A DNA stretch of 36,781 nucleotides, from assembly GCA_023413275.1 (NCBI GenBank), contig JAEZPX010000109.1, positions 1 through 36,781 on the forward strand, written 5' to 3'. The position numbers and the translations under genes were made by a program. This DNA is from Bacillota bacterium. Lineage in GTDB: Bacteria; Bacillota; Clostridia; Lachnospirales; Anaerotignaceae. The notes beneath the pieces were generated by a model. The model did no database searches. It was given only the letters and a program-made list of their open reading frames with translations, and was not told where the DNA came from. Positions 15,950-24,617 of this stretch are shown here, piece by piece. Each line of letters opens with the position of its first letter. Position 1 is the first letter of the stretch.

Positions 15950-16879
15950 TTAACGTTCCTCTCTGAAATAAGGATTGGTTAAATCAGCAGGAGGTAAATC
16001 TTCTTTTTTGTTTTTTCTTGTACTGATAATTACAATGATAATGGTTGCCGCATAAGGGAGCATGTCAATCAAGTATTGGGAAATCTGGATTCCCATGCTC
16101 TGCAAACGGAAGCCCAAAATGGATAAACCGCCAAATAAGAATGCGCCAAGCATTGCTTTGATGGGGTTCCAAGAAGCAAAGATTACCAAGGCAACGGCAA
16201 TCCATCCACGTCCGGAGATAATGTGCTCCTGCCAAACGGGTACTGTTACCAAAGACATATAAGCGCCACCTAAACCGCATAAAGCACCACCTAAAAGGAT
16301 GTGAACGTATTTATACAGGGTTACGTTAATACCCGAGGCATCTGCCGCTGCGGCACTTTCACCCACAGCCCGAAGATTTAACCCTTTTTTAGTGCGGAAC
16401 AGATAGTAGGTTGCTGCGATAATGGTAATGTAACCAAAGTAAACAAATATATCTTGTTTGAAGAAAATATTACCAATATAGGGAATAGAGGATAGACCTG
16501 GAATTGGCCTTGCCGCAAAAAAGCTTTTGATATCCCCAGGGACGATGGAGCCCATTACTCTTTGCCCTAGGAAACTGGCAAAGCCTTCACCGAAAATGGT
16601 CAGGGTCAAGCCGCAAACCGTTTGATTCACCCGAAGGGATACGGTTAGGAAGGCGTAGAGCAAAGCACCGACTCCTCCTGATAAAACTGCACCCACCATA
16701 GCCAGGATAGGATTATGGGTATTCAAGCCAACAATAAATCCTACGATAGCACCCATATACATCATACCTTCTACACCAAGGTTCAGATGGCCTGCCTTTT
16801 CGGAAAAAATTTCGCCTAAGGTGGCGAAAAGAAGAGGGGTACCCGCTATGATTGCAGCGGAAAGAAAACCAACTAACAT
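15950..16879 (-). CDS. Nucleoside ABC transporter permease (NupQ/YufQ-like)
   Basis: A 309-residue inner-membrane permease of the BPD_transp_2 family. It begins LVGFLSAAIIAGTPLLFATLGEI and carries the family block LNLGVEGMMYMGAIVGF and the later FRTKKGLNLRAVGE coupling region that contacts the ATPase. About eight to ten hydrophobic helices are seen. It pairs with the permease upstream to form the channel of a BMP-type importer, homologous to YufP/YufQ (NupP/NupQ), the guanosine importer of Bacillus. It is the last gene of the operon, one base after its partner, and is followed by a strong terminator. Confidence 0.92.
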   Translation of the reverse strand: MLVGFLSAAIIAGTPLLFATLGEIFSEKAGHLNLGVEGMMYMGAIVGFIVGLNTHNPILAMVGAVLSGGVGALLYAFLTVSLRVNQTVCGLTLTIFGEGFASFLGQRVMGSIVPGDIKSFFAARPIPGLSSIPYIGNIFFKQDIFVYFGYITIIAATYYLFRTKKGLNLRAVGESAAAADASGINVTLYKYVHILLGGALCGLGGAYMSLVTVPVWQEHIISGRGWIAVALVIFASWNPIKAMLGAFLFGGLSILGFRLQSMGIQISQYLIDMLPYAATIIIVIISTRKNKKEDLPPADLTNPYFREER

Positions 16880-16880
16880 C

Positions 16881-17957
16881 TTATTTCGCCTCCTTTTTTA
16901 CTTTTATATATTTATGGAACTGCACCTTGTATTGCAGGAAAAATTCACTGCCCAATACAAAGAACAGAATAATTGCCTGAATCATATCTGCAACAGAGGC
17001 TGGAACCTGCATGGAAATTTGAATATAATTTCCTCCCTGCACCAATATGGCAAAGGCAATACAAACAAACAGTGTGGCAATGGCATTTAAGCCTGCAAGC
17101 CAAGTTGTAATGATTGCTGTAAAGCCGTAATTTGCGGAAAGGGAAGCAGATAGGGTTTTCTCTACTGCTGAAGCCTGAATCATACCTGTTAAACCGCAAA
17201 GACCACCGGAAAGCAGCATAGAGATAATGATAACAGAGGAAATATTCATGCCGGCATAGCGTGCAGTTTCAATGCTTTCTCCAACGACAGAGATTTCATA
17301 GCCTTTCTTTGTGTGGTTCAAAAAGATATAAACCAGAACCACCAAGATTAAAGCTATGATCCATCCCATATGCACCCCGCCAACGGAGGGGAGGATGGCA
17401 TCATTAGAGAAAGTTGCGATTTTGGGAAAGCCTTGAGAAGCAGGGTCTTTCCAAGGGCCGTACTGCAAGTAGGTGACAAATTTAATTGCCAAATAGTTCA
17501 GCATTAAAGTGAAGATTGTTTCATTGGTACCCATTTTAGCCTTAAAAAATGCGGGAATGAAAGCCCAAAGACCGCCCATCACCATTGCCGCAACACCCAT
17601 GGATAAAAGCATCAATGGTCTGGGAAGGTCGAAATTCAGTGCCACTGCAGAAGCCGCAAAGGCACCCATCATAATTTGACCCTCACCACCGATATTCCAG
17701 AACTTCATTTTGAAGGCAACCAAAATACCTAAGGAGGTTATGACCAAGGGAATTGCCTTAAGGGTAGTTTGCTGAATACGGATGGGAGTACCCAAGGCAC
17801 CTTTTACCATAGAGGTAAAGATTGTTATGGGGTTATAGCCTAAAAGGGCAATAATGAAGCCTGCAAACACAATGGAAAGTGCCACCGATAGGGTGCGAAT
17901 CAATATGGCTTTATTACGGGGCAAATCATCTCGTTTTGTGATTTTTAAGGGAATCAT
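16881..17957 (-). CDS. Nucleoside ABC transporter permease (NupP/YufP-like)
   Basis: A 358-residue permease of the same family as its neighbour, longer at the N-terminus, as is usual for the YufP type. Visible: an N-terminal TM (LSVALSIVFAGFIIALLGY), the block KFWNIGGEGQIMMGAFAASA, and the coupling segment NHTKKGYEISVVGES. The start overlaps the end of the ATPase gene by four bases (ATGA type), so translation is coupled. With the following permease it forms a heterodimeric membrane channel for nucleosides. Substrate is inferred from homology and from xpt in the same operon. Confidence 0.92.
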   Translation of the reverse strand: MIPLKITKRDDLPRNKAILIRTLSVALSIVFAGFIIALLGYNPITIFTSMVKGALGTPIRIQQTTLKAIPLVITSLGILVAFKMKFWNIGGEGQIMMGAFAASAVALNFDLPRPLMLLSMGVAAMVMGGLWAFIPAFFKAKMGTNETIFTLMLNYLAIKFVTYLQYGPWKDPASQGFPKIATFSNDAILPSVGGVHMGWIIALILVVLVYIFLNHTKKGYEISVVGESIETARYAGMNISSVIIISMLLSGGLCGLTGMIQASAVEKTLSASLSANYGFTAIITTWLAGLNAIATLFVCIAFAILVQGGNYIQISMQVPASVADMIQAIILFFVLGSEFFLQYKVQFHKYIKVKKEAK

Positions 17958-19474
17958 GATTTTACCTCCTTTTTCAATGCGCCGCCTGCCATTAAAAGGC
18001 CGATGTCTTCTTTCGTAATTTCTTCGGGGTTAACGATACCTGTCATTTTACCACCACAAAATACCATAATTCTATCACAAAGGGCCATCAAAACGTCTAA
18101 ATCTTCGCCGATGAACAGCACGCCGACACCCTTTTTCTTTTGCTCGTTTAATAAATCATAAATTTTATAAGAGGCACCGATATCCAACCCTCTGGCAGGA
18201 TAAGCGGTAATTAAAACCTTTGGATTGGAGTCAATTTCTCGACCTAAAAGAACCTTTTGGATATTACCACCGGAAAGCTTTTTGATGGGGTGGTGAACAC
18301 CGGGAGTCAAAATTTCCAGTTGTTCTACCAAGCGTTCCGCTTTCTTGGTGCTTTCTTTTCGATGCAGAAAAAAGCCGGGCTGATTGGGATAATCACGCAA
18401 AATCATATTATGCACCATATCCATGGAGCCTACCAAACCCATGCCCAATCGATCTTCAGGGATAAAGCCCATGCGAATGCCCAAGCGGATAATATCTCGG
18501 GGGCTTTTTCCAAGAATATTGGCATTTTCAAAGAAAATACGTCCCTTTTCAGCAGGAAGAAGTCCTGCGATGGTCTCACAAATCTCCTTTTGGCCGCTAC
18601 CGGCTACGCCTGCAATGCCTAAAATTTCCCCTGCAAACAGGTCGAAAGTAATATCTTCCAAAGCATGCTTGTTTTCCTTGGTGGAAACGTGAAGACCGTC
18701 CACCTTAAGCAAAGGATTTTCTAGGGTGCAATGGGGTTTTTCCAGCTCCAAATCTACCTTTTTACCAACCATCATTTCAATCAAACGATTTACTTCCACA
18801 TCCTTGGTTTCTACGGTTTCGATGGACTGCCCACGACGCAAAACAGTGATACGGTCGGAAATCTCTATAACTTCATTTAGCTTATGTGTAATGATAACCA
18901 CTGCACAGCCTTGTTCCTTCATGTTTCTTAAAATGGCAAAAAGACGCTTGATCTCCTGCGGGGTCAGAACTGCGGTTGGCTCGTCCAAGATGAGGATTTT
19001 TGCACCACGGTACAACACCTTTATGATTTCCAGCGTCTGTTTTTCACCTACAGACATTTCATAAACCTTTTTATCCGGCTTGATATCCAGTCCATATTGG
19101 TCACAAATGGTTTGCATCTCTTTGGTGAGCTGCTTGCCACGCAAGGCGATGCCCTTGCTTCCCATGACCATATTTTCCTTTGCTGTCATAACCTCCACCA
19201 GCTTGAAGTGCTGATGAATCATACCAATGCCCAAAGCGATGGAGTCCTTGGGGGAGGAAAAATCCACTTCTTTGCCCAAAATAGAAATGGAGCCGCTATC
19301 GGGAGTATAGATACCGGAAAGCATACTCATAAGAGTACTTTTTCCGGCACCATTTTCTCCTAATAGCGCATGAATCTCACCGTTATATACAGTGAGATTC
19401 ACGTTTTCGTTCGCCTTAACGGACCCAAAAGCCTTGGAAATGCCTTTCATTTCGATTGCTTTTACGGGTTCCAT
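17954..19474 (-). CDS. Nucleoside ABC transporter ATP-binding protein (NupO/YufO-like)
   Basis: A 506-residue ATPase with two fused nucleotide-binding domains, typical of BMP-type and sugar importers. First half: Walker A GENGAGKST (about 38-46), signature MSVGEKQTLEI, Walker B LILDEPTAVLTP. Second half (from about 255): a degenerate Walker A (GVAGSGQKEI), signature LSGGNIQKVLLGREI, and a divergent Walker B with ITAYPARGLDIGA in place of the usual L-x-L-D-E-P. One active and one degenerate ATP site is normal for this group. It energises uptake through the two permeases encoded downstream. The start at 19474 follows TTAGGAG. Confidence 0.94.
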   Translation of the reverse strand: MEPVKAIEMKGISKAFGSVKANENVNLTVYNGEIHALLGENGAGKSTLMSMLSGIYTPDSGSISILGKEVDFSSPKDSIALGIGMIHQHFKLVEVMTAKENMVMGSKGIALRGKQLTKEMQTICDQYGLDIKPDKKVYEMSVGEKQTLEIIKVLYRGAKILILDEPTAVLTPQEIKRLFAILRNMKEQGCAVVIITHKLNEVIEISDRITVLRRGQSIETVETKDVEVNRLIEMMVGKKVDLELEKPHCTLENPLLKVDGLHVSTKENKHALEDITFDLFAGEILGIAGVAGSGQKEICETIAGLLPAEKGRIFFENANILGKSPRDIIRLGIRMGFIPEDRLGMGLVGSMDMVHNMILRDYPNQPGFFLHRKESTKKAERLVEQLEILTPGVHHPIKKLSGGNIQKVLLGREIDSNPKVLITAYPARGLDIGASYKIYDLLNEQKKKGVGVLFIGEDLDVLMALCDRIMVFCGGKMTGIVNPEEITKEDIGLLMAGGALKKEVKS

Positions 19475-19515
19475 ATTTTTTTCTCCTAATATTTTCTTAA
19501 GGAAGCACTGATTTC

Positions 19516-20637
19516 TTAGTTTACAGCGGAAACGCCTTTTACTAAGCTCTGCATTACTGTCCAGATGCCTGCTCTGTCCAAAGTTTCGCCTTCTTTAACC
19601 AGTACATTACCCTCTGTATCATAGATAGGTCCAACGAATACTGGGTATTCGCCAGCTTCCATTTTTGCTGCAACTTCGTTTACCTTAGCCTGAACTTCAG
19701 GGGGTACCAAATCTGTCATGGGTGCAAGGCCAACATAGCCGTCTTTCATTGTACCGTAGTAAGATTCGGGAACATAGGTACCAGCAATGATTTTTTCAAT
19801 AGTGGGTACCAAATATTTATCGTGGTGCCAAACGGGAGCTGTTAAGAAAGCACCGGGAACGATTTCAGAGTTATCCAAGTTATAGCCGATTGCAAGCTTG
19901 CCAGCTGCTTCTGCTGCAAGCTGAGGGCCTGCGGAGTCTGCATGCTGTGTGATAATATCGCAATCCTGAGCCAACAAGGATTCAGCGGCTGCTTTTTCGC
20001 CAGCGGGATCGCCCCAGCTGTTTGTGTAAACAACCTTAACCTCTGCGTTGGGGTTTACACTTTGTGCGCCCAATGCGAAGGCATCAATACCAATGTGTAC
20101 TTCTGTATAAGGGAAAGCTGCAACGTAGCCCAGCTTATTTGTTTTTGTCATCATACCTGCAATCATACCGGTCAGGTATCTAGGTTCTTCCATGGCACCA
20201 AAGTAGTTGCCAAAGTTTTTGTCGTTCATTTTGTTGCCGGAGAAATGCAAGAAGGTTACATCAGGATATTCTGTTGCCAATTCATCCAAAGCATCCATGA
20301 AGCCGAAGCTTGTACCAACGATAATGGTAGCACCTTGGTCAATCATATTCATTGCTGTGGTTTTAACAGTTTGCTTCTCTTCAGATACGTTTTCAGCAAT
20401 AATGGTTTCTACCTTATCGCCAAAATACTCCTGCACTGCCTTTGTACCGTTATGCTGTGCTTGGGAATAGCCGCCGTCATTCTGGGAGCCGATGTAGATA
20501 AAGCCTACCTTTGTTGCCTCTGCTGCTGGAGCCTCTGCGTTCTCTGCGGGCTTGGTATTACCGCCACAGCCAACCAAAGCTGTCATGGACATTGCTACTG
20601 CCAACGTCAACGCCAAAAATTTTGTTAACTTTTTCAT
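19516..20637 (-). CDS. BMP family nucleoside-binding lipoprotein
   Basis: A 373-residue substrate-binding lipoprotein of the Bmp/PnrA/Med family. The signal peptide has a clear lipobox ending in ALVGCGGN (Cys about residue 24). The mature domain starts KVGFIYIGSQNDGGYSQAQH, the family's first strand and ligand loop, followed by TTAMNMIDQGATIIVGTSFG and a C-terminal CDIITQHADSAGPQ segment. PnrA and NupN relatives bind purine nucleosides. It delivers substrate to the double ATPase and two permeases encoded next. The gap to xpt is 132 bases with a possible hairpin but no strong terminator, so co-transcription with xpt is likely. Confidence 0.93.
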   Translation of the reverse strand: MKKLTKFLALTLAVAMSMTALVGCGGNTKPAENAEAPAAEATKVGFIYIGSQNDGGYSQAQHNGTKAVQEYFGDKVETIIAENVSEEKQTVKTTAMNMIDQGATIIVGTSFGFMDALDELATEYPDVTFLHFSGNKMNDKNFGNYFGAMEEPRYLTGMIAGMMTKTNKLGYVAAFPYTEVHIGIDAFALGAQSVNPNAEVKVVYTNSWGDPAGEKAAAESLLAQDCDIITQHADSAGPQLAAEAAGKLAIGYNLDNSEIVPGAFLTAPVWHHDKYLVPTIEKIIAGTYVPESYYGTMKDGYVGLAPMTDLVPPEVQAKVNEVAAKMEAGEYPVFVGPIYDTEGNVLVKEGETLDRAGIWTVMQSLVKGVSAVN

Positions 20638-20769
20638 GGTTCCTCTCCTTTTCTTTTAACATCATTTTAAAATAGTGACAGGTATGTTAAACGCCCTCCC
20701 CTTTTTTTGAAGGCGAAATAACCAGAAAATAAAAAAGCTATGTTTTTCAATCACATAAAGAAGGACGTA

Positions 20770-21345
20770 TTAATCTTTAAAATAGATTTTTCCGTCCTCA
20801 ATGTTTGTAATGACAGCCAAGGAGTCAACGTAATAACCCAAATCCCTTAGCTTTTTACTCCCACCTTGAAATTCCTTCTCCACAATGGCTGCGATGCCGC
20901 ATACCGTTCCACCTGCTTGCTCAACAAGGTTTGCGAGACCTGCCGCCGCTTCGCCATGGGCAAGAAAATCATCAATGATAAGAACCTTGTCATCCTTGCT
21001 TAAGTATTGCTTTGAAACCTTGGCAATGGAAACAGTGCCCTTTGTAAAGGATTTTACGGGTGCACCGTAGAAGTCCTCGTTCATTGTGCTGGGTTGTGCT
21101 TTTTTTGCAAAAACAACAGGCACTAGATCGAAATAAATGGCTGCTATGGCGGCAATGCCTATACCAGAGGCTTCAATGGTGAGAATCTTGTTGATTCCCA
21201 TGTTCCCGAAGCGGCGATAAATTTCTTTGCCCAATGCCATAAATAAGCCAATATCCAACTGGTGATTCAAAAAAGAATCCACCTTAACGATCTCCGTGCC
21301 TATTTCTGTTCCGTCGTTGATAATTCTGCGTTTTAACAATTCCAT
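20770..21345 (-). CDS. xpt: Xanthine phosphoribosyltransferase
   Basis: A 191-residue enzyme that turns xanthine and PRPP into XMP in the cytoplasm, feeding GMP synthesis. It begins MELLKRRIINDGTEIGTEIV, close to the Bacillus Xpt start, and has the PRPP-binding motif VLIIDDFLAHGEAAAG at about residues 121-136. The usual length is about 190. It is the first gene of an apparent operon with a nucleoside importer, so purine base released from imported nucleosides would be re-used. In many Firmicutes xpt is controlled by a purine riboswitch; here the leader is only about 45 bases and no such element is seen. The ATG follows GGGAG. Confidence 0.95.
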   Translation of the reverse strand: MELLKRRIINDGTEIGTEIVKVDSFLNHQLDIGLFMALGKEIYRRFGNMGINKILTIEASGIGIAAIAAIYFDLVPVVFAKKAQPSTMNEDFYGAPVKSFTKGTVSIAKVSKQYLSKDDKVLIIDDFLAHGEAAAGLANLVEQAGGTVCGIAAIVEKEFQGGSKKLRDLGYYVDSLAVITNIEDGKIYFKD

Positions 21346-21398
21346 GATTAATGGCTCCCTCTTATTACTGAAAACTCGATGCTTAAAAAGGTATTTTA

Positions 21399-21427
21399 AT
21401 TATACGGTGGGACTCTGATGATGTAAA
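21399..21427 (-). promoter_or_regulatory. Sigma-A promoter for xpt and the nucleoside importer
   Basis: Minus-strand TTTACA (21422-21427), 17-base spacer, TATAAT (21399-21404). The transcript would start about 45 bases before xpt. The AT-rich stretch 21430-21770 beyond it holds no gene I can support. Confidence 0.7.
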
Positions 21428-21769
21428 TAGGATAAAGCCGAATTGTATAATATTTTGTTGCGGTGCATAGTGGTGGTAGGAAAATAAGCGAAAAAGGGAC
21501 ATGAAATGTATGAACCTTTGGAAAAAAGTCATGAAAGAAAATAGTTTTTTTTTATAAAGCAACTGAGCCGTGTGTATTTTTTTGTTGATATGTAAATTTT
21601 CTGTAAACATATATTAATGTTTTTGAAAGAAATAAATTACGAAAGGCTAAAAAATTTGGAAAATAATGATATTTTTTGTATATTAAATAAATTTCTTTAT
21701 CCAGAAGAGGGGATGATTAGAAAAAAAGTTGTATCTGAGTATACTATAAAGAGTACTTTTCTTTTCTAT

Positions 21770-21795
21770 AAAAAGGTGCCGACATAATCGGCACC
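21770..21795 (-). terminator. Terminator of the 60-residue orphan gene
   Basis: Stem GGTGCCGA (21775-21782) / TCGGCACC (21788-21795) with five-base loop. The As to the left form a short T run on the minus strand. Confidence 0.8.
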
Positions 21796-21841
21796 CCAAG
21801 GAAGGCGATAAGGAAAAGAAGTCTCTATTCCTTAAAAAGCA

Positions 21842-22024
21842 TTATTTTCTTTCGCCATTTGCTTTTTCAAGCTCATGCAGAGAGTTGTGCTCGTTGATAC
21901 GACCAAGAATATCTTGACGCTCTTCGGTGGTTAGGGTATAAAAGCGTTTCATATCTGAGTCGTTATGGGCAATTTCATTAGCCAGTTCAGGCTTAAGGGT
22001 TGATATATCCTGAAAAATTTTCAT
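21842..22024 (-). CDS. Small orphan protein of 60 residues
   Basis: A 60-residue soluble, charged, probably all-helical protein beginning MKIFQDISTLKPELANEIAH and ending ELEKANGERK, with TTEERQDILGRI in the middle. I do not recognise the family. The evidence that it is real is strong locally: the ATG at 22024 has a near-perfect TTAGGAGGTG ribosome binding site, and a strong terminator follows the stop. The longer reading from 22096 is rejected because its extension has no ribosome binding site. It is divergent from the zinc-ribbon gene at 22156. No cysteines, no signal peptide, no membrane segment. Confidence 0.7.
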   Translation of the reverse strand: MKIFQDISTLKPELANEIAHNDSDMKRFYTLTTEERQDILGRINEHNSLHELEKANGERK

Positions 22025-22080
22025 GCTTTCACCTCCTAAGCTCATTATGTGAAAAAATGCGAAAAAAGATGCAGGGAGAA

Positions 22081-22108
22081 TTGATTTTTCACGCATAATA
22101 CCTATAAT
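22081..22108 (+). promoter_or_regulatory. Promoter for the coiled-coil zinc-ribbon gene
   Basis: TTGATT (22081-22086), 16-base spacer, TATAAT (22103-22108). Confidence 0.55.
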
Positions 22109-22155
22109 AAAAATAAAGATATACAGTGTTGAATATTGGGGAAGGAGCCAGAAAT

Positions 22156-22644
22156 ATGGATTTTTTGGATAAACTGGGTGAAGCTGCTAGAAACTTCACA
22201 GAAAAAGCAGGAGACAGCCTTGAGATTAATCGTTTAAATGGTGAAATTGCCATTGAGAAGGGAAATATACAGTGTTATCAAAGGGAGTTGGGAGAGTATT
22301 ATTGGGCAAAATTTGCCGTTGGAGAAAAGCTAGATCAGGAGGCAATGCTGATATGTGATAAAGTTGTTGCCAGCCAAGATCGGATTCGTCAGTTGATGGT
22401 GGATATAGATAAAGTAAAAAAGGAACGGGAAACAATTTTAGACGAACGTGCAAAAGCCAAAGCACTGCAGGATGAAAAAGCAGAACAATCTTCTGAAGAG
22501 ACAAATCAGGACGATGCAGAAATCGTTCCAAATGAAAATTCTGAAAAAACAACGGAATGGCCTCAATTTTGCCCCAATTGCGGCGGTGGCGTAAAAACAG
22601 GTCAGCGTTTTTGCATGTTCTGTGGTGCAGAGATAAAGGGATGA
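22156..22644 (+). CDS. Coiled-coil protein with C-terminal zinc ribbon
   Basis: A 162-residue protein. The N-terminus MDFLDKLGEAARNFTEKAGD is amphipathic, and residues about 25-115 look like a long coiled coil (INRLNGEIAIEKGNIQCYQ, then DRIRQLMVDIDKVKKERE). An acidic low-complexity linker follows (about 115-138), then a double-knuckle zinc ribbon FCPNCGGGVKTGQRFCMFCG at the end. This layout is common in Firmicute proteins of unknown function, sometimes linked to membrane or envelope stress. The start at 22156 follows AAGGAG (22142-22147); an upstream in-frame TTG at 22126 is less likely. No terminator hairpin is obvious before the next transcript. Confidence 0.78.
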   Translation: MDFLDKLGEAARNFTEKAGDSLEINRLNGEIAIEKGNIQCYQRELGEYYWAKFAVGEKLDQEAMLICDKVVASQDRIRQLMVDIDKVKKERETILDERAKAKALQDEKAEQSSEETNQDDAEIVPNENSEKTTEWPQFCPNCGGGVKTGQRFCMFCGAEIKG

Positions 22645-22782
22645 TTTCGTTGACTTGCTATTTTTCCTGTGATACCATCTATATAAAAGGAAAAAAATAA
22701 ACTATTATAATAAAATGATCAGCTTGACAGAAGGAAATGCCATTATTTTTTAGGATGTATCGTATACTATGAAATAAACAAT

Positions 22783-22897
22783 TCTTCGGAAATGGGAGAT
22801 ACCATACCGGCGGTAAAAGCCCGCGAGCTAAGGTGAAGACCAAGGCAGGATTCGTTGCAATGCGAAGCCGACAGTCAGTCTGGATGAGAGAAGAAGG
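22783..22897 (+). promoter_or_regulatory. FMN riboswitch (RFN element)
   Basis: Conserved FMN aptamer segments in order: the closing arm TCTTCGG (22783-22789), ACCGGCGGTAAAAGCCCGCGAGC (positions 22806-22828), GGATTCGTTGCAATGCGAAG as a variable arm, and the hallmark AGCCGACAGTCAGTCTGGAT then GAGAGAAGA that closes the P1 helix near 22890-22895. A terminator follows, so FMN binding should repress the gene downstream. That gene is a MATE transporter, not a riboflavin biosynthesis gene or RibU. Confidence 0.93.
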
Positions 22898-22950
22898 TTA
22901 TGGAACACTCACGGTGGTGGGCTGCCTTTTTCTGCGAAAAAATTGATGAA

Positions 22951-22991
22951 AAAAGCATTCTACCCCAGTTGGGCAGAATGCTTTTATTTTG
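22951..22991 (+). terminator. Riboswitch expression-platform terminator
   Basis: A stem of about 14 pairs (AAAAGCATTCT and CCC on the left, GGG and AGAATGCTTTT on the right; arms within 22951-22985) followed by a T-rich run. It lies between the FMN aptamer and the MATE gene and would be formed when FMN is bound. Confidence 0.85.
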
Positions 22992-23113
22992 TTCATAAAA
23001 GTGATGCTCAAAATTTAATTTAGAGGGAATGAAGGAAATCAATGTTCAAGGCATAATTACCTAGTAAATTTGGTTTCAAATTTATTTTGCTGTTATTTCA
23101 AGGGGGCGTTGGT

Positions 23114-24490
23114 ATGGCACAGGAAAACAAACTGGGAACGGAAAGAATTGGGAAGCTTTTGGTTCAATTCTCCGTCCCTACTGCACTGACATTAATTGTT
23201 AACAGCCTATATAATATTGTGGATCAAATTTTTATTGGGCATGCTGTGGGAATTGATGGAGTTGCGGCAACAAACGTTGCGTTTCCATTATTTATTCTGA
23301 CTGCGGCATTGGCTTTAATGATTGGAGATGGATGTGCCGCCAATATCAGCCTTGCTTTAGGATGCAAGGAAGAAGAAAAGGTGGAAAAATATTTTGCCAA
23401 CGGTCTGCTCCTGCTTTTATTGGCGGGAGTGGGGGTTTTTATTGTGGGAATGATATTTATAAAACCACTGCTATTGTTTTTTGGTGCTTCCATGTCGGTT
23501 TTGGATATTTCTGCGGAATATACGAAAATTCTTTTATGGGGTGTGCCATTTTCCGTACTAACCATGGCTCTTACTGCTGTAATTCGAGCTGACGGGAATC
23601 CACGTTACATGATGCGCACCATGATGCTTGGGGCTGCAATTAATTTGGCTTTAGACCCCATTTTTATTTTAGGCCTTCATATGGGGGTTAAGGGGGCGGC
23701 TTTGGCAACAATTATTGGTCAATTTGTTTCGGGAAGCCTTGCTCTGTCGTATATTCCCAGAATGGAACATATTCGCTTTCGCAAAGAAAAAATGACATTA
23801 GATAGAACATATGCCTTAGATATTTTCAAACTGGGTTTTCCCAGCTTCTGTATGCAGACTGCCACCGCTGCGAACCAAATTGTGATGTATAATTTAATGC
23901 GTAAGTATGGGGCACTCACTATTTATGGAAGTGAAATTGCTCTGTCTGCCTATGGTGTTATGACAAAGCTCTATCAGATTGCCCATGCAATGTTTGTGGG
24001 GCTTTCAGCTGGGACACAGCCTATTCATGGGTTTAATTTTGGTGCAAAACAGTTTGACCGTGTTCACAAAACTTACCGCATTGGTTTTTTTGCTTCTCTT
24101 ATCATTTCTTTTGTTTGGTTTGGAATTTTTCGATGGGGCGGTGCTTACATCGCTCAAATATTTGTGCAAGATGAACCGCTATTTCTGGAATTTTCAAAGC
24201 ATTGTTTTCGTGCTTATATGCTTGCCTTTTTCTTGTATGGTCCACCCCAGATTACAGCATCCTTCTTTCAAGCCATTGGCAAGCCTATGAAAGCCCTTTT
24301 GGTGGCATTGGCAAGACAAGTGCTGTTTTTGATTCCTATGGCTTTGCTGCTTTCAAGAGAATATGGTATGGATGGTGCACTAAACGCCGCACCTATTGCG
24401 GATACCATGGCATTTTTACTGGCAATGGCAATGGTTTTTTATGAGTTTTTTAGTTGGAAGAGAACCTCTAAACTATCAAAAAAAAGTTAA
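23114..24490 (+). CDS. MATE family transporter under FMN riboswitch
   Basis: A 458-residue multidrug and toxin extrusion family protein with 12 predicted helices in two related halves. Visible family features: the N-terminal GKLLVQFSVPTALTLIVNSL, the YNIVDQIFIGHAVG loop after TM1, GDGCAANISLALG in TM2, the RADGNPRYMM loop, and in the second half SAGTQPIHGFNFGAKQFDRV. The closest recognised type is the MepA/NorM-like group of Firmicutes, normally Na+ or H+ coupled exporters. The ATG at 23114 follows GGGGG at seven bases; the longer TTG start at 23087 has no ribosome binding site. Control by an FMN riboswitch suggests a flavin or flavin-analogue substrate, an inference not shown by the protein itself. 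Confidence 0.93.
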   Translation: MAQENKLGTERIGKLLVQFSVPTALTLIVNSLYNIVDQIFIGHAVGIDGVAATNVAFPLFILTAALALMIGDGCAANISLALGCKEEEKVEKYFANGLLLLLLAGVGVFIVGMIFIKPLLLFFGASMSVLDISAEYTKILLWGVPFSVLTMALTAVIRADGNPRYMMRTMMLGAAINLALDPIFILGLHMGVKGAALATIIGQFVSGSLALSYIPRMEHIRFRKEKMTLDRTYALDIFKLGFPSFCMQTATAANQIVMYNLMRKYGALTIYGSEIALSAYGVMTKLYQIAHAMFVGLSAGTQPIHGFNFGAKQFDRVHKTYRIGFFASLIISFVWFGIFRWGGAYIAQIFVQDEPLFLEFSKHCFRAYMLAFFLYGPPQITASFFQAIGKPMKALLVALARQVLFLIPMALLLSREYGMDGALNAAPIADTMAFLLAMAMVFYEFFSWKRTSKLSKKS

Positions 24491-24617
24491 CACTATAACG
24501 GTGCATAAAAGGGGCCTTATGGAGGGTTTTTCCCTCTTCCGTTTGTCAAAATTGGGCATATTGGACAAATTTCCTGTGTATCTATAAATAACAAACGGCA
24601 TAGAAAGGCTGAGGAAA

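Noticed and set aside
21346..21480. Possible purine riboswitch before xpt
   Set aside because: The promoter at 21399-21427 leaves only about 45 bases of leader, and no conserved purine aptamer core motif is seen.
21713..21787. A 24-codon open frame on the plus strand with AGAGGGG before the ATG
   Set aside because: It runs into the terminator of the minus-strand gene and is too short and AT-rich to support.
22645..22780. A promoter for the FMN riboswitch at TTGACT (22650) or TTGACA (22724)
   Set aside because: Each candidate has a poor partner box (TACCAT at 22673-22678, or none at the right spacing), so I could not choose one.
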